64,000 nucleotides of DNA from Polynucleobacter sp. UK-Kesae-W10 (GCF_018881575.1 NZ_JACVQB010000002.1:1-64000), one strand, 5' to 3'. Shown: positions 48,075 through 57,855, numbered from the stretch's first letter. Notes: generated by a model from the sequence alone, not told the origin. Numbers and translations are program-made.

Positions 48075-51000
48075 TTAAATATGCGCCGCCAAAATTTTGG
48101 CGATATGTACCGCCTCTCTTTGCGCGCCATCCGCAATCTGGTGACGACAGCTCGTGCCATCGGCTACTACCCAACTATCGGGTGATTTGCGAATGCTAGG
48201 CAATAAGCTCGCTTCAGCCATCTGCTTAGAAACTTCAATGTGCTCAGCCTCGTAGCCAAAACTACCGGCCATGCCGCAGCAGGAAGACTCAATCAGCTTG
48301 GGTTCTGCGTTTGGAATGAGTTTGAGTAATTCCATTGCTGGTGTAACAGCAGCAAAAGACTTTTGATGGCAGTGACCATGAAATAGGATTGGTTTACTTG
48401 CCGCTTTCAGTGTGAGATTGAGCTTCCCAGCTTTAGCTTCGCTAGCCAAGAACTCTTCGAGCAGTTGCGCTTGCTGAGAAACACTGACAGCGCGTTCACC
48501 AAAGCCCATCACCAGCGCCTCGTCCTTTAGGGTGAATAGGCAAGACGGCTCCAGGCCAATAATAGGAATGTTCTTCTGAGCATAAGGCGCCAGATGATCA
48601 ACTAATTCTCCTAGGGTAGCCTTGGCTTTATCAACCATGCCAGAAGCAAGATAGGTTCTGCCACAGCAAAACTCTTTTGAGCAAGCGTTATCGTTTTTCT
48701 GGTCTTTTTGACTTTGACTTTGACTTTTATGGGGAATATGCACGCGATAGCCGCCTGCCTCAAGCACTTTGAGTGCAGCCTGCAAATTCTCATCTTCGAA
48801 GTACGCATTAAAGGTATCGGCTAATAAAACAACACCCTTGCCACCAGCAGGATTTGCTAATTGTTCTGCTGTGTACTGATAAGCGTTACCTTTTTTCTGA
48901 TTCCAGAAAGTTTTACTTTTCCAGATTGGCAGACTTCTTTGTGCGGAGATGCCCATGATCCATTCTTGCAGTTGCGCAATGGGAGCTAGGTGATTGCGAA
49001 GATTGAGTAAGCTTGGCAATAGTGGAATGGCGCTAATGATGCCCGCATAGCGCGGTAGATACGCTACTGCCAGATCCCGTAAGGAGTGGCCAACCCGTTT
49101 CTTATAAGCGGATAGGAACTCAATTTTCATTTTGGCCATATCTACGCCAGTAGGGCACTCGCGACGACAAGCCTTGCAGCTAACGCACAGCTCCATCACT
49201 TCTTTAATGGCATCACTTCCTAATGGTAAGCCCTCATCTTGAATATCCAGTTGATTGGAGAGTGCAAGGCGGAGTGTGTTGGCTCGACCCCTCGTCAAAT
49301 GCTTCTCATCACGGGTGACGCGATAGCTTGGGCACATGACCTCTGCATCAAACTTGCGGCAGTGACCATTGTTATTACACATTTCCACTGCCTTAGCCAG
49401 ACCCATCGCTGGGTCGCCACCCGTACCGGGCGCGCTGGTTTCTTCGGTGACAGGATTGTTTTGTACATTCCACGCAGACCAATCGAGTGCAGGTTGTAAT
49501 GGAATGACTTTATAGCTAGGCGGAAATCTAAAGTTACTAGCATCATCCATTTTGGGTGGATCGATGATCTTGCCAGGATTGAATAATCCCTTAGGATCAA
49601 AAGCATGTTTGATTTCTGCGAGGGCTTCGGTAATCTTGGGGCCAAATTGCCAGGAGATCCATTCGCCACGACATAGACCATCACCATGCTCACCGCTATA
49701 AGCCCCTTTGTATTTGCGGACCAAGGCAGAGGCTTCCTCAGCAACGGCACGCATCTTCTGCGCGCCATCTCTACGCATATCGAGGATGGGGCGTACGTGC
49801 AATGTGCCAACCGATGCATGAGCATACCAAGTGCCACGTGAACCATATTTGGAGAACACCTCAGTGAGTGCCTGGGTGTAATCAGCCAAACTTTCCAAGG
49901 GCACTGCGCAGTCTTCGATAAAGCTAACTGGCTTGCCATCTCCTTTGAGGCTCATCATGATGTTCAAGCCTGCCTTGCGAACTTCCCAGAGGTTTTTTTG
50001 GAGAGACGCATCAGGCATTGAAACAACCGATCCTGGTAATCCCAGATCGCTCATGAGTTCTTGTAAGGCTTTGAGCTTTTCTAGGAGGGGCGCATGTGAC
50101 TCACCAGAAAATTCAACCAGAAGAATCGCCTCTGGCGTTTGCGCAGTGTGATCGATTAATGCGGTCTCGATGGTTTTCTGAAAACTCGGATTACTGCGTG
50201 CTAAATCAATCATGGTGCGATCGACTAACTCGACAGCGGTAGGGCCCAGTTTCACAATATGCTGGGCACTATCCATGGCTTTATAAAAGCTGGCAAAGTT
50301 CACTATCCCAAGCACTTTATGTTTTGGTAAAGGGGCCAGTTTTAATTTCAGTGATTTGAAATACGCCAAGGTACCTTCACTACCCACGAGTAGATGTGCA
50401 AGATTGACGCTGCCATCTTGTGTATAGGGCAGCTCACTTTGAGGGTGAAAAATATCTAGGTTATAGCCGGCAACGCGCCTTAAGACTTTTGGGAAACGTG
50501 CTTCGATCTCAGGTTGCAGGGTATTGGCCAGGCCTTTTACAAAATCACCTAATTGCTTTGCTACTCCAGCGCTATTGGCGTAGTTGCTAAAGTTGGCAAT
50601 TCTGCCATCTGCTAGCCAAGCATCAATGCCTAATACGTTATGCACCATATTGCCGTAAGCAATCGAGCGGCTTCCGCAAGAATTATTACCAGCCATCCCG
50701 CCAAGAGTCGCTTGCCCTGCGGTAGAAACATCTACCGGATACCAGAGCCCATATTGTTTGAGTGAGGCATTGAGATGATCTAGCACCATGCCTGGCTCCA
50801 CTTCAACATAGCCTTTATCTAAATTGAGGTCGAGAACATTTCTAAAGTATTTGGTGTTATCAATCACCAGGGCTGCGCCTGTTGTTTGACCGCATTGACT
50901 GGTGCCACCACCACGGGGCAATACAGGTACACCCAGTTCTGCAGCAATCTGAATCGCACTGGCAATATCTTGTGCGGTTTTTGGTACAAAAACCGCCACA

Positions 51001-51149
51001 GGCATGGCTTGATAAATCGATGCATCAGTGGCATAGCGCCCACGGCTAGCGCTGTCTGTCATCACTTCACCAGAGGTTTCTTGGCGCAAGCGTTTAGCCA
51101 GCAGGGCCTGGTCCACCATGAGTTCTTTGAGGTTTAGTGGTTTATTCAT
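48075..51149 (-). CDS. FAD/Fe-S D-2-hydroxyacid dehydrogenase (YdiJ/GlcDF-like)
   Basis: This 1024-residue fusion has an N-terminal FAD_binding_4 domain (VLPRGGGTSQCGQTTGAA, about residues 76-93) and an FAD-oxidase C domain. An Fe-S domain follows with CNNNGHC-to-CPSYR and the clear 4Fe-4S ELCVSCKACRRECPTGVD (about 645-662). The end has CCG-type cysteine-rich motifs: EPSCLF, HGHCHQKS and SSCCGMAGSFG. It resembles YdiJ-type D-2-hydroxyglutarate dehydrogenase or fused glycolate/D-lactate dehydrogenases. It overlaps the GntR gene by 4 nt and sits opposite a glyoxylate-type aminotransferase, favouring a 2-hydroxyacid/glyoxylate role. A 6-bp repeat tract (AGTCAA three times) lies in a linker near residue 815. 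Confidence 0.88.
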   Translation of the reverse strand: MNKPLNLKELMVDQALLAKRLRQETSGEVMTDSASRGRYATDASIYQAMPVAVFVPKTAQDIASAIQIAAELGVPVLPRGGGTSQCGQTTGAALVIDNTKYFRNVLDLNLDKGYVEVEPGMVLDHLNASLKQYGLWYPVDVSTAGQATLGGMAGNNSCGSRSIAYGNMVHNVLGIDAWLADGRIANFSNYANSAGVAKQLGDFVKGLANTLQPEIEARFPKVLRRVAGYNLDIFHPQSELPYTQDGSVNLAHLLVGSEGTLAYFKSLKLKLAPLPKHKVLGIVNFASFYKAMDSAQHIVKLGPTAVELVDRTMIDLARSNPSFQKTIETALIDHTAQTPEAILLVEFSGESHAPLLEKLKALQELMSDLGLPGSVVSMPDASLQKNLWEVRKAGLNIMMSLKGDGKPVSFIEDCAVPLESLADYTQALTEVFSKYGSRGTWYAHASVGTLHVRPILDMRRDGAQKMRAVAEEASALVRKYKGAYSGEHGDGLCRGEWISWQFGPKITEALAEIKHAFDPKGLFNPGKIIDPPKMDDASNFRFPPSYKVIPLQPALDWSAWNVQNNPVTEETSAPGTGGDPAMGLAKAVEMCNNNGHCRKFDAEVMCPSYRVTRDEKHLTRGRANTLRLALSNQLDIQDEGLPLGSDAIKEVMELCVSCKACRRECPTGVDMAKMKIEFLSAYKKRVGHSLRDLAVAYLPRYAGIISAIPLLPSLLNLRNHLAPIAQLQEWIMGISAQRSLPIWKSKTFWNQKKGNAYQYTAEQLANPAGGKGVVLLADTFNAYFEDENLQAALKVLEAGGYRVHIPHKSQSQSQKDQKNDNACSKEFCCGRTYLASGMVDKAKATLGELVDHLAPYAQKNIPIIGLEPSCLFTLKDEALVMGFGERAVSVSQQAQLLEEFLASEAKAGKLNLTLKAASKPILFHGHCHQKSFAAVTPAMELLKLIPNAEPKLIESSCCGMAGSFGYEAEHIEVSKQMAEASLLPSIRKSPDSWVVADGTSCRHQIADGAQREAVHIAKILAAHI

Positions 51150-51832
51150 GGCTTTGCTGTCTCCGCAGGCATTTCTGATTTCAGTAATTGCACAACAACA
51201 TCCCGTTTATTCATGACGTGTTGGATCATGATCTTGCGCATTCTTTTGCTATCTCTAGCTTTGAGGGCGTCGAGCATTTCTTGATGTTCTTCGACAGCCT
51301 TCTCCCACTTCACACCATCTTGATTAGAGCGAAAACGTAAGGCCTCAATGCGCGCATTTACTTGGGTAAAGAGGCGGGAGAGAACTGGATTATTTGCCGC
51401 TTGGTTAATCAGGTGATGAATGCGCAAATTGAGTTGGTAGTAACTTGATAAATCTCGACGGGCATAAGAGGCCATCATTTCGTATTGCAGAGCTTCTAAT
51501 TCTGAAAGCGTGGCATCGCTAATATTTTGCGCAGCAAGTTCTCCTGAAAAGCCTTCAAGATCAGCAATCACATCAAAAGTATTAACGACATCATCCAAAC
51601 TTAATTGCAGGGCAATTGCACCGCGATTGGCGATGAGCTCAACCAAACCATCTGCTGCTAAGCGGCGTATCGCCTCGCGAATCGGCGTGCGGGATACGTT
51701 GAGGCTCTCCGCCAGCTCCCGTTCATTGAGCTTGCTTCCAGGAGGGATCTTCCCCTCCACTAAAAGCGAGCGGAGCTTTTGGAAGGTTGCCTCATGCAAA
51801 TTGGTGGAGTTGGGTTGTTCGGTGAGGCTCAT
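51146..51832 (-). CDS. GntR-family (FCD) regulator
   Basis: This 228-residue regulator has a GntR wHTH at residues 15-75 (LLVEGKIPPGSKLNERELAE, then VSRTPIREAIRRLAADGLVE) and an all-helical FCD effector domain with its metal-type His residues (about 130-215). FCD regulators usually respond to organic acids such as pyruvate, lactate or glycolate. AAGGATT lies before the ATG. Two perfect palindromes between it and the aminotransferase gene are likely its operators. Confidence 0.92.
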   Translation of the reverse strand: MSLTEQPNSTNLHEATFQKLRSLLVEGKIPPGSKLNERELAESLNVSRTPIREAIRRLAADGLVELIANRGAIALQLSLDDVVNTFDVIADLEGFSGELAAQNISDATLSELEALQYEMMASYARRDLSSYYQLNLRIHHLINQAANNPVLSRLFTQVNARIEALRFRSNQDGVKWEKAVEEHQEMLDALKARDSKRMRKIMIQHVMNKRDVVVQLLKSEMPAETAKP

Positions 51833-51855
51833 GCTGGAATCCTTTTAACCCTATA

Positions 51856-51867
51856 TTTGTATACAAA
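51856..51867. promoter_or_regulatory. GntR operator candidate 1
   Basis: TTTGTATACAAA is a perfect 12-bp palindrome 24 nt upstream of the GntR start. TTGTATACAA-type dyads are typical for FCD-type GntR regulators. Confidence 0.7.
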
Positions 51868-51929
51868 AAAGCGAATAAGCCATCATAAACCATAAATATG
51901 GGCTTAATTTGACTATTTTTTATTAAAAA

Positions 51930-51939
51930 TTGTATACAA
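51930..51939. promoter_or_regulatory. GntR operator candidate 2
   Basis: TTGTATACAA repeats the same core 74 bp away, about 66 nt before the aminotransferase start. Together the two sites could control both divergent genes. A partial half-site, GGCATACACT, lies a little further right. Confidence 0.7.
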
Positions 51940-52004
51940 AATAGAAAATTGGCATACACTGAGGGTCGAAATTATCTATAAACACACCATAAGTGAGACA
52001 AAGC

Positions 52005-53189
52005 ATGTTGAAACTTGATAACCACGCATCAGGACGCCATTTTTTACATATTCCTGGTCCAAGCCCAGTTCCCCCTCGCATTTTGCGAGCGATTAGCTAT
52101 CAAACCATTGACCATCGCGGTCCAGAGTTTGGTGCATTTGGTCTCAAGGTGCTGAGTGGTATTCAGAAGATTTTTAAAACTGAGCAGCCTGTCATTATTT
52201 ATTCCGCCTCAGGTACGGGATCTTGGGAAGGTGCGTTGGTAAACGTTCTCAATCCTGGCGACAAGGTCTTGTTTTATGAAACTGGCCAGTTTGCTAATTT
52301 ATGGCAAGCGCTAGCCAAGCGTCTTGGTTTGAATGTTGAAGTAGTGGGTAAGCCGGGGCAAGATTCTTGGCGTTGGGGTGTTGATGCTGCCGTGATTGAA
52401 GAGCGCTTGCGCAAGGACACCCAGCATGAAATTAAAGCAGTCTGTGTTGTGCATAACGAAACCTCTACAGGTGTGACATCGAATATTGCTGCCGTACGCA
52501 AGGCCATTGATGCGGCGAAGCATCCAGCCCTATTGCTGGTCGATAGCGTATCGGGCTTGGGTTCTGCGGACTATGAGCACGATCAATGGGGTGCGGATGT
52601 GACGGTCTCTGGCTCACAAAAAGGTTTGATGTTGCCTCCGGGTATTGGCTTTAATGCCTTATCGCCTAAAGCAATTGAAGCTAGTAAGCGTAGTACTTAT
52701 CCAAAATCGTATTGGGCTTGGGATGAAATTCTAGAGTCCAATAAAAATGGCTATTGGCCAACTACACCGAGTACAAATCTCATGTACGGTTTACATGAAG
52801 CGATCGACATGATGTTAGCTGAAGGATTGGATACGATCTTTGCACGTCACCAACGTTTGGCCGCTGCTTGTCGTGAAGCTGTTAAAGCATGGGGTCTGGA
52901 AATTCAGTGTCAAGATCAAGACTGCTATTCACCGGTATTGACCTGTATTGCTACTCCAGAGGGGATGGATGCAGATGTATTGCGTAAACATGCTCTTGAG
53001 AAATTCAATCTGTCATTGGGCACTGGTCTTGGCAAGATTAAAGGGAAGGCATTCCGTATTGGGCATTTGGGCGACTGTAATGAACTCAGTTTGATGGCCG
53101 CTTTAAGTGGTGTTGAAATGAGTTTGGGCTCAATGGGCTACAAGCCCAAGGCCAGCGGCGTCGTTGCCGCCCAAGAATTCCTCAAATAA
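52005..53189 (+). CDS. Serine/alanine-glyoxylate aminotransferase family protein
   Basis: About 394 residues from the ATG at 52005; a GTG four codons earlier is also open. This PLP class V aminotransferase shows HIPGPSPVPPRILRAI near the start, IYSASGTGSWEGALVNVL (PLP phosphate), HNETSTGVTSN, LLVDSVSGLGSADYEHDQWG (PLP ring Asp) and the Schiff-base Lys in SGSQKGLMLPPG. These enzymes convert glyoxylate to glycine with serine or alanine as donor. Context with the FAD/Fe-S dehydrogenase, GntR and a GlcG-like protein supports glyoxylate metabolism. Confidence 0.92.
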   Translation: MLKLDNHASGRHFLHIPGPSPVPPRILRAISYQTIDHRGPEFGAFGLKVLSGIQKIFKTEQPVIIYSASGTGSWEGALVNVLNPGDKVLFYETGQFANLWQALAKRLGLNVEVVGKPGQDSWRWGVDAAVIEERLRKDTQHEIKAVCVVHNETSTGVTSNIAAVRKAIDAAKHPALLLVDSVSGLGSADYEHDQWGADVTVSGSQKGLMLPPGIGFNALSPKAIEASKRSTYPKSYWAWDEILESNKNGYWPTTPSTNLMYGLHEAIDMMLAEGLDTIFARHQRLAAACREAVKAWGLEIQCQDQDCYSPVLTCIATPEGMDADVLRKHALEKFNLSLGTGLGKIKGKAFRIGHLGDCNELSLMAALSGVEMSLGSMGYKPKASGVVAAQEFLK

Positions 53190-53321
53190 TCAAGTATTTG
53201 GGCGGGGATAGGGTGTAGTTTGGCCGGCAGGGCAGTGCCTGGCTGCACCCCTTATAATTCAAGTACTTATATAGATAGCATTTTCATCATATAAACCATA
53301 TTCGAAACAGAAAGATTAAAC

Positions 53322-53729
53322 ATGTTGGCAACTAAACCATACCTCACACAAGCTGATGTTCAAAAGATTTTGGATGCAGCAAACAAGCATGCCGCAGCAA
53401 ATAAATGGGCTGTAACCATTGCCGTTTGTGATGATGGTGGTCACGTACTCGGCTTAATTCGGCGTGATGGTTGTGCTCCAGTATCAACTTACATTGCTCA
53501 AGAAAAAGCACGTACTGCTGCAATGGGTAAACGCGAAAGCCGTGTTTACGAAGAAATTATTAATAACGGCCGCACCTCTTTCTTATCTGCCCCACATATT
53601 TCGGGCATGTTAGAGGGTGGGGTCAATATCGAGGTAAATGGGTTTACCATCGGCGCAGTCGGCGTTTCCGGCGTTAAATCGACCGAGGATGCTGAAACCG
53701 CTAAGGCCGGCATTGCGGCCATCCTGTAA
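53322..53729 (+). CDS. GlcG/HbpS-like heme-binding protein
   Basis: This 135-residue protein has the GlcG/HbpS (DUF336) layout: LTQADVQKILDAANKHAAAN, then VTIAVCDDGGHVLGLIRRDG, SFLSAPHISGMLEGGVNIEV and a final TIGAVGVSGVKSTEDAETAK. Family members sense or bind heme or degradation products and often sit in glycolate clusters; the function here is unproven. The helicase gene follows 6 nt after the stop. Confidence 0.88.
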   Translation: MLATKPYLTQADVQKILDAANKHAAANKWAVTIAVCDDGGHVLGLIRRDGCAPVSTYIAQEKARTAAMGKRESRVYEEIINNGRTSFLSAPHISGMLEGGVNIEVNGFTIGAVGVSGVKSTEDAETAKAGIAAIL

Positions 53730-53735
53730 GTTACC

Positions 53736-55142
53736 TTGACAAATACTGCTACTGAAATACATTCATCTACAGGGGTTGGCGAAACTGCCACCCCTCCAGC
53801 AACAATCACTTTTGCTGATTTTGGTTTAGACCCGCTGATTCAAAAAGCGGTTGCTGAACAGGGTTACAACACCCCAACACCGATTCAAGCGCAATCTATT
53901 CCGCACGTATTGGCGGGCAGCGACCTCATGGGAGCAGCTCAAACAGGTACTGGTAAAACAGCTGCTTTTGTCTTGCCGATCATCCAGCGGATTTTGCGTC
54001 ATGCAAGTAACAGCGCTTCTCCTGCGCGCCACCCCATTCGCGCTCTGGTGTTGACGCCAACACGTGAGTTAGCAGTGCAAGTTGCCGAGAATGCGGCGAG
54101 CTACTCCAAACATACCGATCTGCGTACAGCCGTGGTTTATGGTGGCGTGGATATGAAAGAGCAGGTTGCTGTCCTGCGCAATGGTGTCGAGATCCTGATT
54201 GCAACGCCAGGCCGTTTGTTAGATCACATTGGCTCGAAAGTTGCCAACCTCTCACAAGTTGAGTTATTAGTCTTGGACGAAGCTGATCGCATGTTAGACA
54301 TGGGATTCTTGCCGGACCTGCAGCGCATCATTAATTTGATTCCTGCGCAAAGACAGACGCTATTGTTTTCAGCAACCTTTTCGCCAGAAATTAAAAAGCT
54401 TGCTCAAAGTTATTTGCGTACACCTGTAACGGTTGAAGTGGCGCGTCAAAACGCGGCCGCTGATACGGTCAAGCAAGTCGTACATTTGGTTTCTTCTGCA
54501 GATAAACAGCGCGCCATTGTGCGTGTTCTCGAGGCTCGCACTCGCCAAGGTTTATCCCGTCAATGCATCATCTTTACGAATAGCCGTTTGGGCTGCGCTA
54601 GATTATCGCGTGCCTTAGAGCGTGACGGCATCAAGGCTGGTGCTATTCACGGGGATAAGAGTCAGGGTGAGCGCACTTTAACGCTTGATGCCTTTAAATC
54701 TGGTGCCATCGAGGCTCTCGTGGCAACCGATGTCGCAGCGCGCGGTTTAGATATTCCAGATATGCCTTGCGTGATTAATCATGAATTACCTTACAACGCC
54801 GAAGACTTTATTCACCGCATTGGCCGTACTGGTCGCGCTGGTAGCAAGGGCGACGCGATTGCCTTGGTGGACGATAGCGAGAAGCGTTTGTTAGATGACA
54901 TTGAAAAACTCATGAAGCGCAAGCTAGACGTAAAGCCCTTGCCTGATGGTCCTGCTTCATCTAGCAGAAGTGCAAGCTCAGCTCCAGCAAAAATGTCTGA
55001 CCCATTTTTCTATCAGCCTTATGAGCCAGGTGCAGCACCGCAGTCTTCTGCAAATGCACCCAAGCCAGAAGAGAAGAAGGCCGGGATTGTGCCAGCAAAG
55101 CCAGCGGTAGGTGCTTTGCTAGGTGGCTTTAAGAAAAAGTAA
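53736..55142 (+). CDS. rhlE: DEAD-box RNA helicase, RhlE-like
   Basis: This 468-residue ATP-dependent RNA helicase has motif Q (PTPIQAQSIP), I AQTGTGKTAAF (about residues 69-79), Ia PTRELAVQ, Ib TPGRLLDH, II DEAD (about 176-179), III SAT, V ATDVAARGLDIPDM and VI HRIGRTGRAG. The C-terminus is a polar Ser/Ala/Pro-rich tail of about 90 residues. It opens with TTG just 6 nt after the previous stop; no better in-frame start lies before the Q motif. It is probably involved in ribosome assembly or RNA decay. Confidence 0.92.
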   Translation: MTNTATEIHSSTGVGETATPPATITFADFGLDPLIQKAVAEQGYNTPTPIQAQSIPHVLAGSDLMGAAQTGTGKTAAFVLPIIQRILRHASNSASPARHPIRALVLTPTRELAVQVAENAASYSKHTDLRTAVVYGGVDMKEQVAVLRNGVEILIATPGRLLDHIGSKVANLSQVELLVLDEADRMLDMGFLPDLQRIINLIPAQRQTLLFSATFSPEIKKLAQSYLRTPVTVEVARQNAAADTVKQVVHLVSSADKQRAIVRVLEARTRQGLSRQCIIFTNSRLGCARLSRALERDGIKAGAIHGDKSQGERTLTLDAFKSGAIEALVATDVAARGLDIPDMPCVINHELPYNAEDFIHRIGRTGRAGSKGDAIALVDDSEKRLLDDIEKLMKRKLDVKPLPDGPASSSRSASSAPAKMSDPFFYQPYEPGAAPQSSANAPKPEEKKAGIVPAKPAVGALLGGFKKK

Positions 55143-55154
55143 GCAAATTTGTAG

Positions 55155-56087
55155 TTAGCTTTTCCAGGCGTGAGTGGCTGCCAAAAGCCACTCCGCAATC
55201 GTGATGCCTTGACCGTCCGGCAAATTCCTTAAGCCCAAATGTTGTGCTGCTTTGCGCAGTTCTGCAAGAGCATGTGGTGCATCCTCAGTATGGATTTGGG
55301 TTGCCAAAGTTTGCTTGCTCAGCTTTTCGCCATGCTCATCTAAGACCAAGGGTAGGTGGAGGTAATTGGGCCTTACATACCCCAAAACTTTTTGCAAATG
55401 GATCTGCCTAGCCGTGTTGCTGAGTAAATCTGCACCACGTACGATATGCGTAATACCTTGCCTGGCATCATCAACTACTACGGCAAGTTGATAGGTGAAC
55501 AAACCATCGCTTCTACGCAATACAAAATCACCTACTTCTTGATTGAGGTTCTGCTCTTGCACGCCTAAGGCAAGATCTTCAAAAGTAATTTGACAATCTT
55601 GGGGCAGAGCAATGCGCCACGCAACTTTATCCTCATGGGTATGAGTCGCGGCATCTGCTTTGAGGTCGGCTGGCCTGCAGATGCCGGGGTAAACCATTTC
55701 CTGATTGCGGGCTGACGTAATGCCCTGCTTAGCTAGATGCTGAGCAATAGATTGTCGTGAGCAGGTGCAGGGGTAGAGTAGCTTGGCAGCTATCAGCTGC
55801 TCTAATGCCTTTTGATAATCTGCTTGGTGTGAGGATTGATATTCTGGCTCTTCATCCCACTGCAGGCCACAGGCCAATAGTTGAGACTGAATTTGGAGAT
55901 CTGCACCCGGAATGCATCTTGGTGTGTCGATATCTTCAATGCGAAGTAACCATGCGCCACCCTGTTTACGGGCATCGAGCCAGCTACCCAAAGCTGCCAC
56001 CAGTGAGCCTGCATGGAGGGGTCCTGTAGGGGAAGGGGCGAATCGTCCGCGATACAAGCTCAAGACCCTAAGATCTGGATTGTGCAA
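55155..56087 (-). CDS. gluQ: Glutamyl-Q tRNA(Asp) synthetase
   Basis: GluQ attaches glutamate to the queuosine of tRNA-Asp. The 310-residue protein shows the class I HIGH variant GRFAPSPTGPLHAGSLVAAL (about residues 14-33), and a zinc site CTCSR with a later YPGIC. The KMSKS variant is EKLSKQT. It lacks the anticodon-binding domain, as expected. It starts at a TTG (several downstream TTG codons are possible too) and overlaps the end of the TPR gene by 20 nt. queG is 10 kb away. Confidence 0.93.
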   Translation of the reverse strand: MHNPDLRVLSLYRGRFAPSPTGPLHAGSLVAALGSWLDARKQGGAWLLRIEDIDTPRCIPGADLQIQSQLLACGLQWDEEPEYQSSHQADYQKALEQLIAAKLLYPCTCSRQSIAQHLAKQGITSARNQEMVYPGICRPADLKADAATHTHEDKVAWRIALPQDCQITFEDLALGVQEQNLNQEVGDFVLRRSDGLFTYQLAVVVDDARQGITHIVRGADLLSNTARQIHLQKVLGYVRPNYLHLPLVLDEHGEKLSKQTLATQIHTEDAPHALAELRKAAQHLGLRNLPDGQGITIAEWLLAATHAWKS

Positions 56088-57855
56088 TTGCTAAAGCGCT
56101 CAACTCACTTTTCACGTTTGCAAAAACAGCATCCCAATTACGTAATTCTGGTTGACGAAATAATTTGACAGATGGATACCAGGGACTGGATGTAGAAGAT
56201 GCAAACCATTTCCAATCTGGTGCAAAGGGGAGTAAGACCCAACAGGGCTTGCCGAGTGATCCAGCAAGATGCGCAATGCTAGTGCAAGTAGTCACAACTA
56301 GGTCAAGGCACTCTATCAACGCAGCAGTATCAGAAAAATCGACAATCTCTTTTTCAACAAACTGAATATGGCTCAGTTGTGAAACAAGTTCTTGATCTCT
56401 GGGGCGAATCACTTGTTGTAGTGAAATGTATTCAATATTCTGTTCTGGCAAGCATTTCACGAAATCGGCTAAAGCCAAGCTGCGTAGGTGATCCTTTTTG
56501 AATGTAGGGTTACCGCTCCAGGTAATGCCTACGCGTAAAGCCCCTTTTTTGCGGCCTAGGCGCGAGTTCCATTGCGCCACTTTTGCTTGATCTATCAAAA
56601 GACTAGGGTGAATGCGGGCAATATCCACTGTTCTAATGTTGAGGCTATACGGCAAACTTAAAAGTGGACAGTAACAATCAACATCACTTGGTAGATGCTT
56701 TTCATCCACTAGGGTCACGCGTTCATTCGGGGCTTGCAAGAGCGCTAATAGCGCTCCGGGAACTACAAATACGACGTGCGCTGCTAAGTCAGAGAGCGGT
56801 GTAATAAAACGTGAAAATTGAATAGTGTCGCCAAGCCCTTGCTCGCAGAACACTAGAATGCGCTTTCCCTCTAGCGGGCTATCACCTAACCAGAGCGGCT
56901 TGGAAATGGTTGGAGCCGAGTGGAGATAACTTGGTAGCTGTCTACGCCACTCATGCTCTTTCAGACCCTCTTGAAAGTGTTGCTGGAGTAAAAGTGCATA
57001 GCCTTTGTTGTAATGGGCATCTGCATACTGCGCCTCTATATCAATCGCTTTTTGATAATGCGCAATCGCTTGGTCTAATTGCATCAGCTCATTCAAAGCC
57101 ACGCCTTTGTTATTCCATGCCTCTGCATAATTTGGCTGAATGGCAATTGCCTGATCAAAGCTAGCTAAAGCCTCAGGAATTTGGGTGTGATAGGTCTGCA
57201 ATACCCCCTGATTGCAATACGCTGCGGCATATTGCGGGTTGAGCGCCAAGGCTTTGCTGTAGCACTCGGCTGCCTGGGTAAACTGTTTCAGTTCTTTATG
57301 GGCTAAGCCACAATTATTGAATGCCTCTACATAAGCTGGTTGCAATTGAGTGGCTTGCTCGTAATATTGAATCGCCTGATCAAATTCCTGTAATTGCTTG
57401 TGAGCGTTTCCAAGGCTGTAGTAAATCTCTGCCTGCCCAGGGTCGAGTTTGAGACATTGCTGGAAACTCTCGATCGCAGCGCGATAGTCCTCTAGCTCTA
57501 ATAAGGTATTGCCGCGATTAAAGTGCGCTTGGAAAAAGCTGGGGTTTAAGGCAATTGCTTTGCTAAAAGCATTTAGTGCCTCCTGATTTTTTCCTGACTC
57601 GAGTAGCAGGTTGCCGTAATTATTTAATGCATGAAAGTGATTGGGATTGATACGCAGAGCACTCTCAAGCAAGTGTTCTGCTTTATCAAACTGTTTTTTC
57701 TGGAGGGCGACTACTCCTGAAAGATGGAGGGCATCAAACTGGTTCGGAGCTAAGGCCAGAATTTGTTCGTAGATTTTCTCGGCCGAATCGAGTTGGCCTT
57801 GTTGATGAAGCTGAACTGCCTGCTGGAAAAGTGACTGAATTTGGGCTGGATTCAT
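56068..57855 (-). CDS. TPR-repeat glycosyltransferase-like protein
   Basis: This 595-residue protein has about nine TPR repeats in residues 1-310, each with the usual small-residue and Tyr/Pro pattern (for example ALNNYGNLLLESGKNQEALN). A C-terminal heptosyltransferase-like (GT9-superfamily) domain spans about 330-590, with ILVFCEQGLGDTIQFSRF, VGITWSGNPTFKKDHLRSL and TCTSIAHLAGSLGKPCWVLL. The architecture suggests modification of proteins or glycans recognised by the TPR part; the acceptor is unknown. It diverges from dnaE. Confidence 0.88.
   Translation of the reverse strand: MNPAQIQSLFQQAVQLHQQGQLDSAEKIYEQILALAPNQFDALHLSGVVALQKKQFDKAEHLLESALRINPNHFHALNNYGNLLLESGKNQEALNAFSKAIALNPSFFQAHFNRGNTLLELEDYRAAIESFQQCLKLDPGQAEIYYSLGNAHKQLQEFDQAIQYYEQATQLQPAYVEAFNNCGLAHKELKQFTQAAECYSKALALNPQYAAAYCNQGVLQTYHTQIPEALASFDQAIAIQPNYAEAWNNKGVALNELMQLDQAIAHYQKAIDIEAQYADAHYNKGYALLLQQHFQEGLKEHEWRRQLPSYLHSAPTISKPLWLGDSPLEGKRILVFCEQGLGDTIQFSRFITPLSDLAAHVVFVVPGALLALLQAPNERVTLVDEKHLPSDVDCYCPLLSLPYSLNIRTVDIARIHPSLLIDQAKVAQWNSRLGRKKGALRVGITWSGNPTFKKDHLRSLALADFVKCLPEQNIEYISLQQVIRPRDQELVSQLSHIQFVEKEIVDFSDTAALIECLDLVVTTCTSIAHLAGSLGKPCWVLLPFAPDWKWFASSTSSPWYPSVKLFRQPELRNWDAVFANVKSELSALAIAQSRS

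Noticed and set aside
48700..48735. Possible CRISPR-like or phase-variable repeat
   Set aside because: Only three 6-bp units, inside a coding frame, so neither a CRISPR nor a frame-switching tract.
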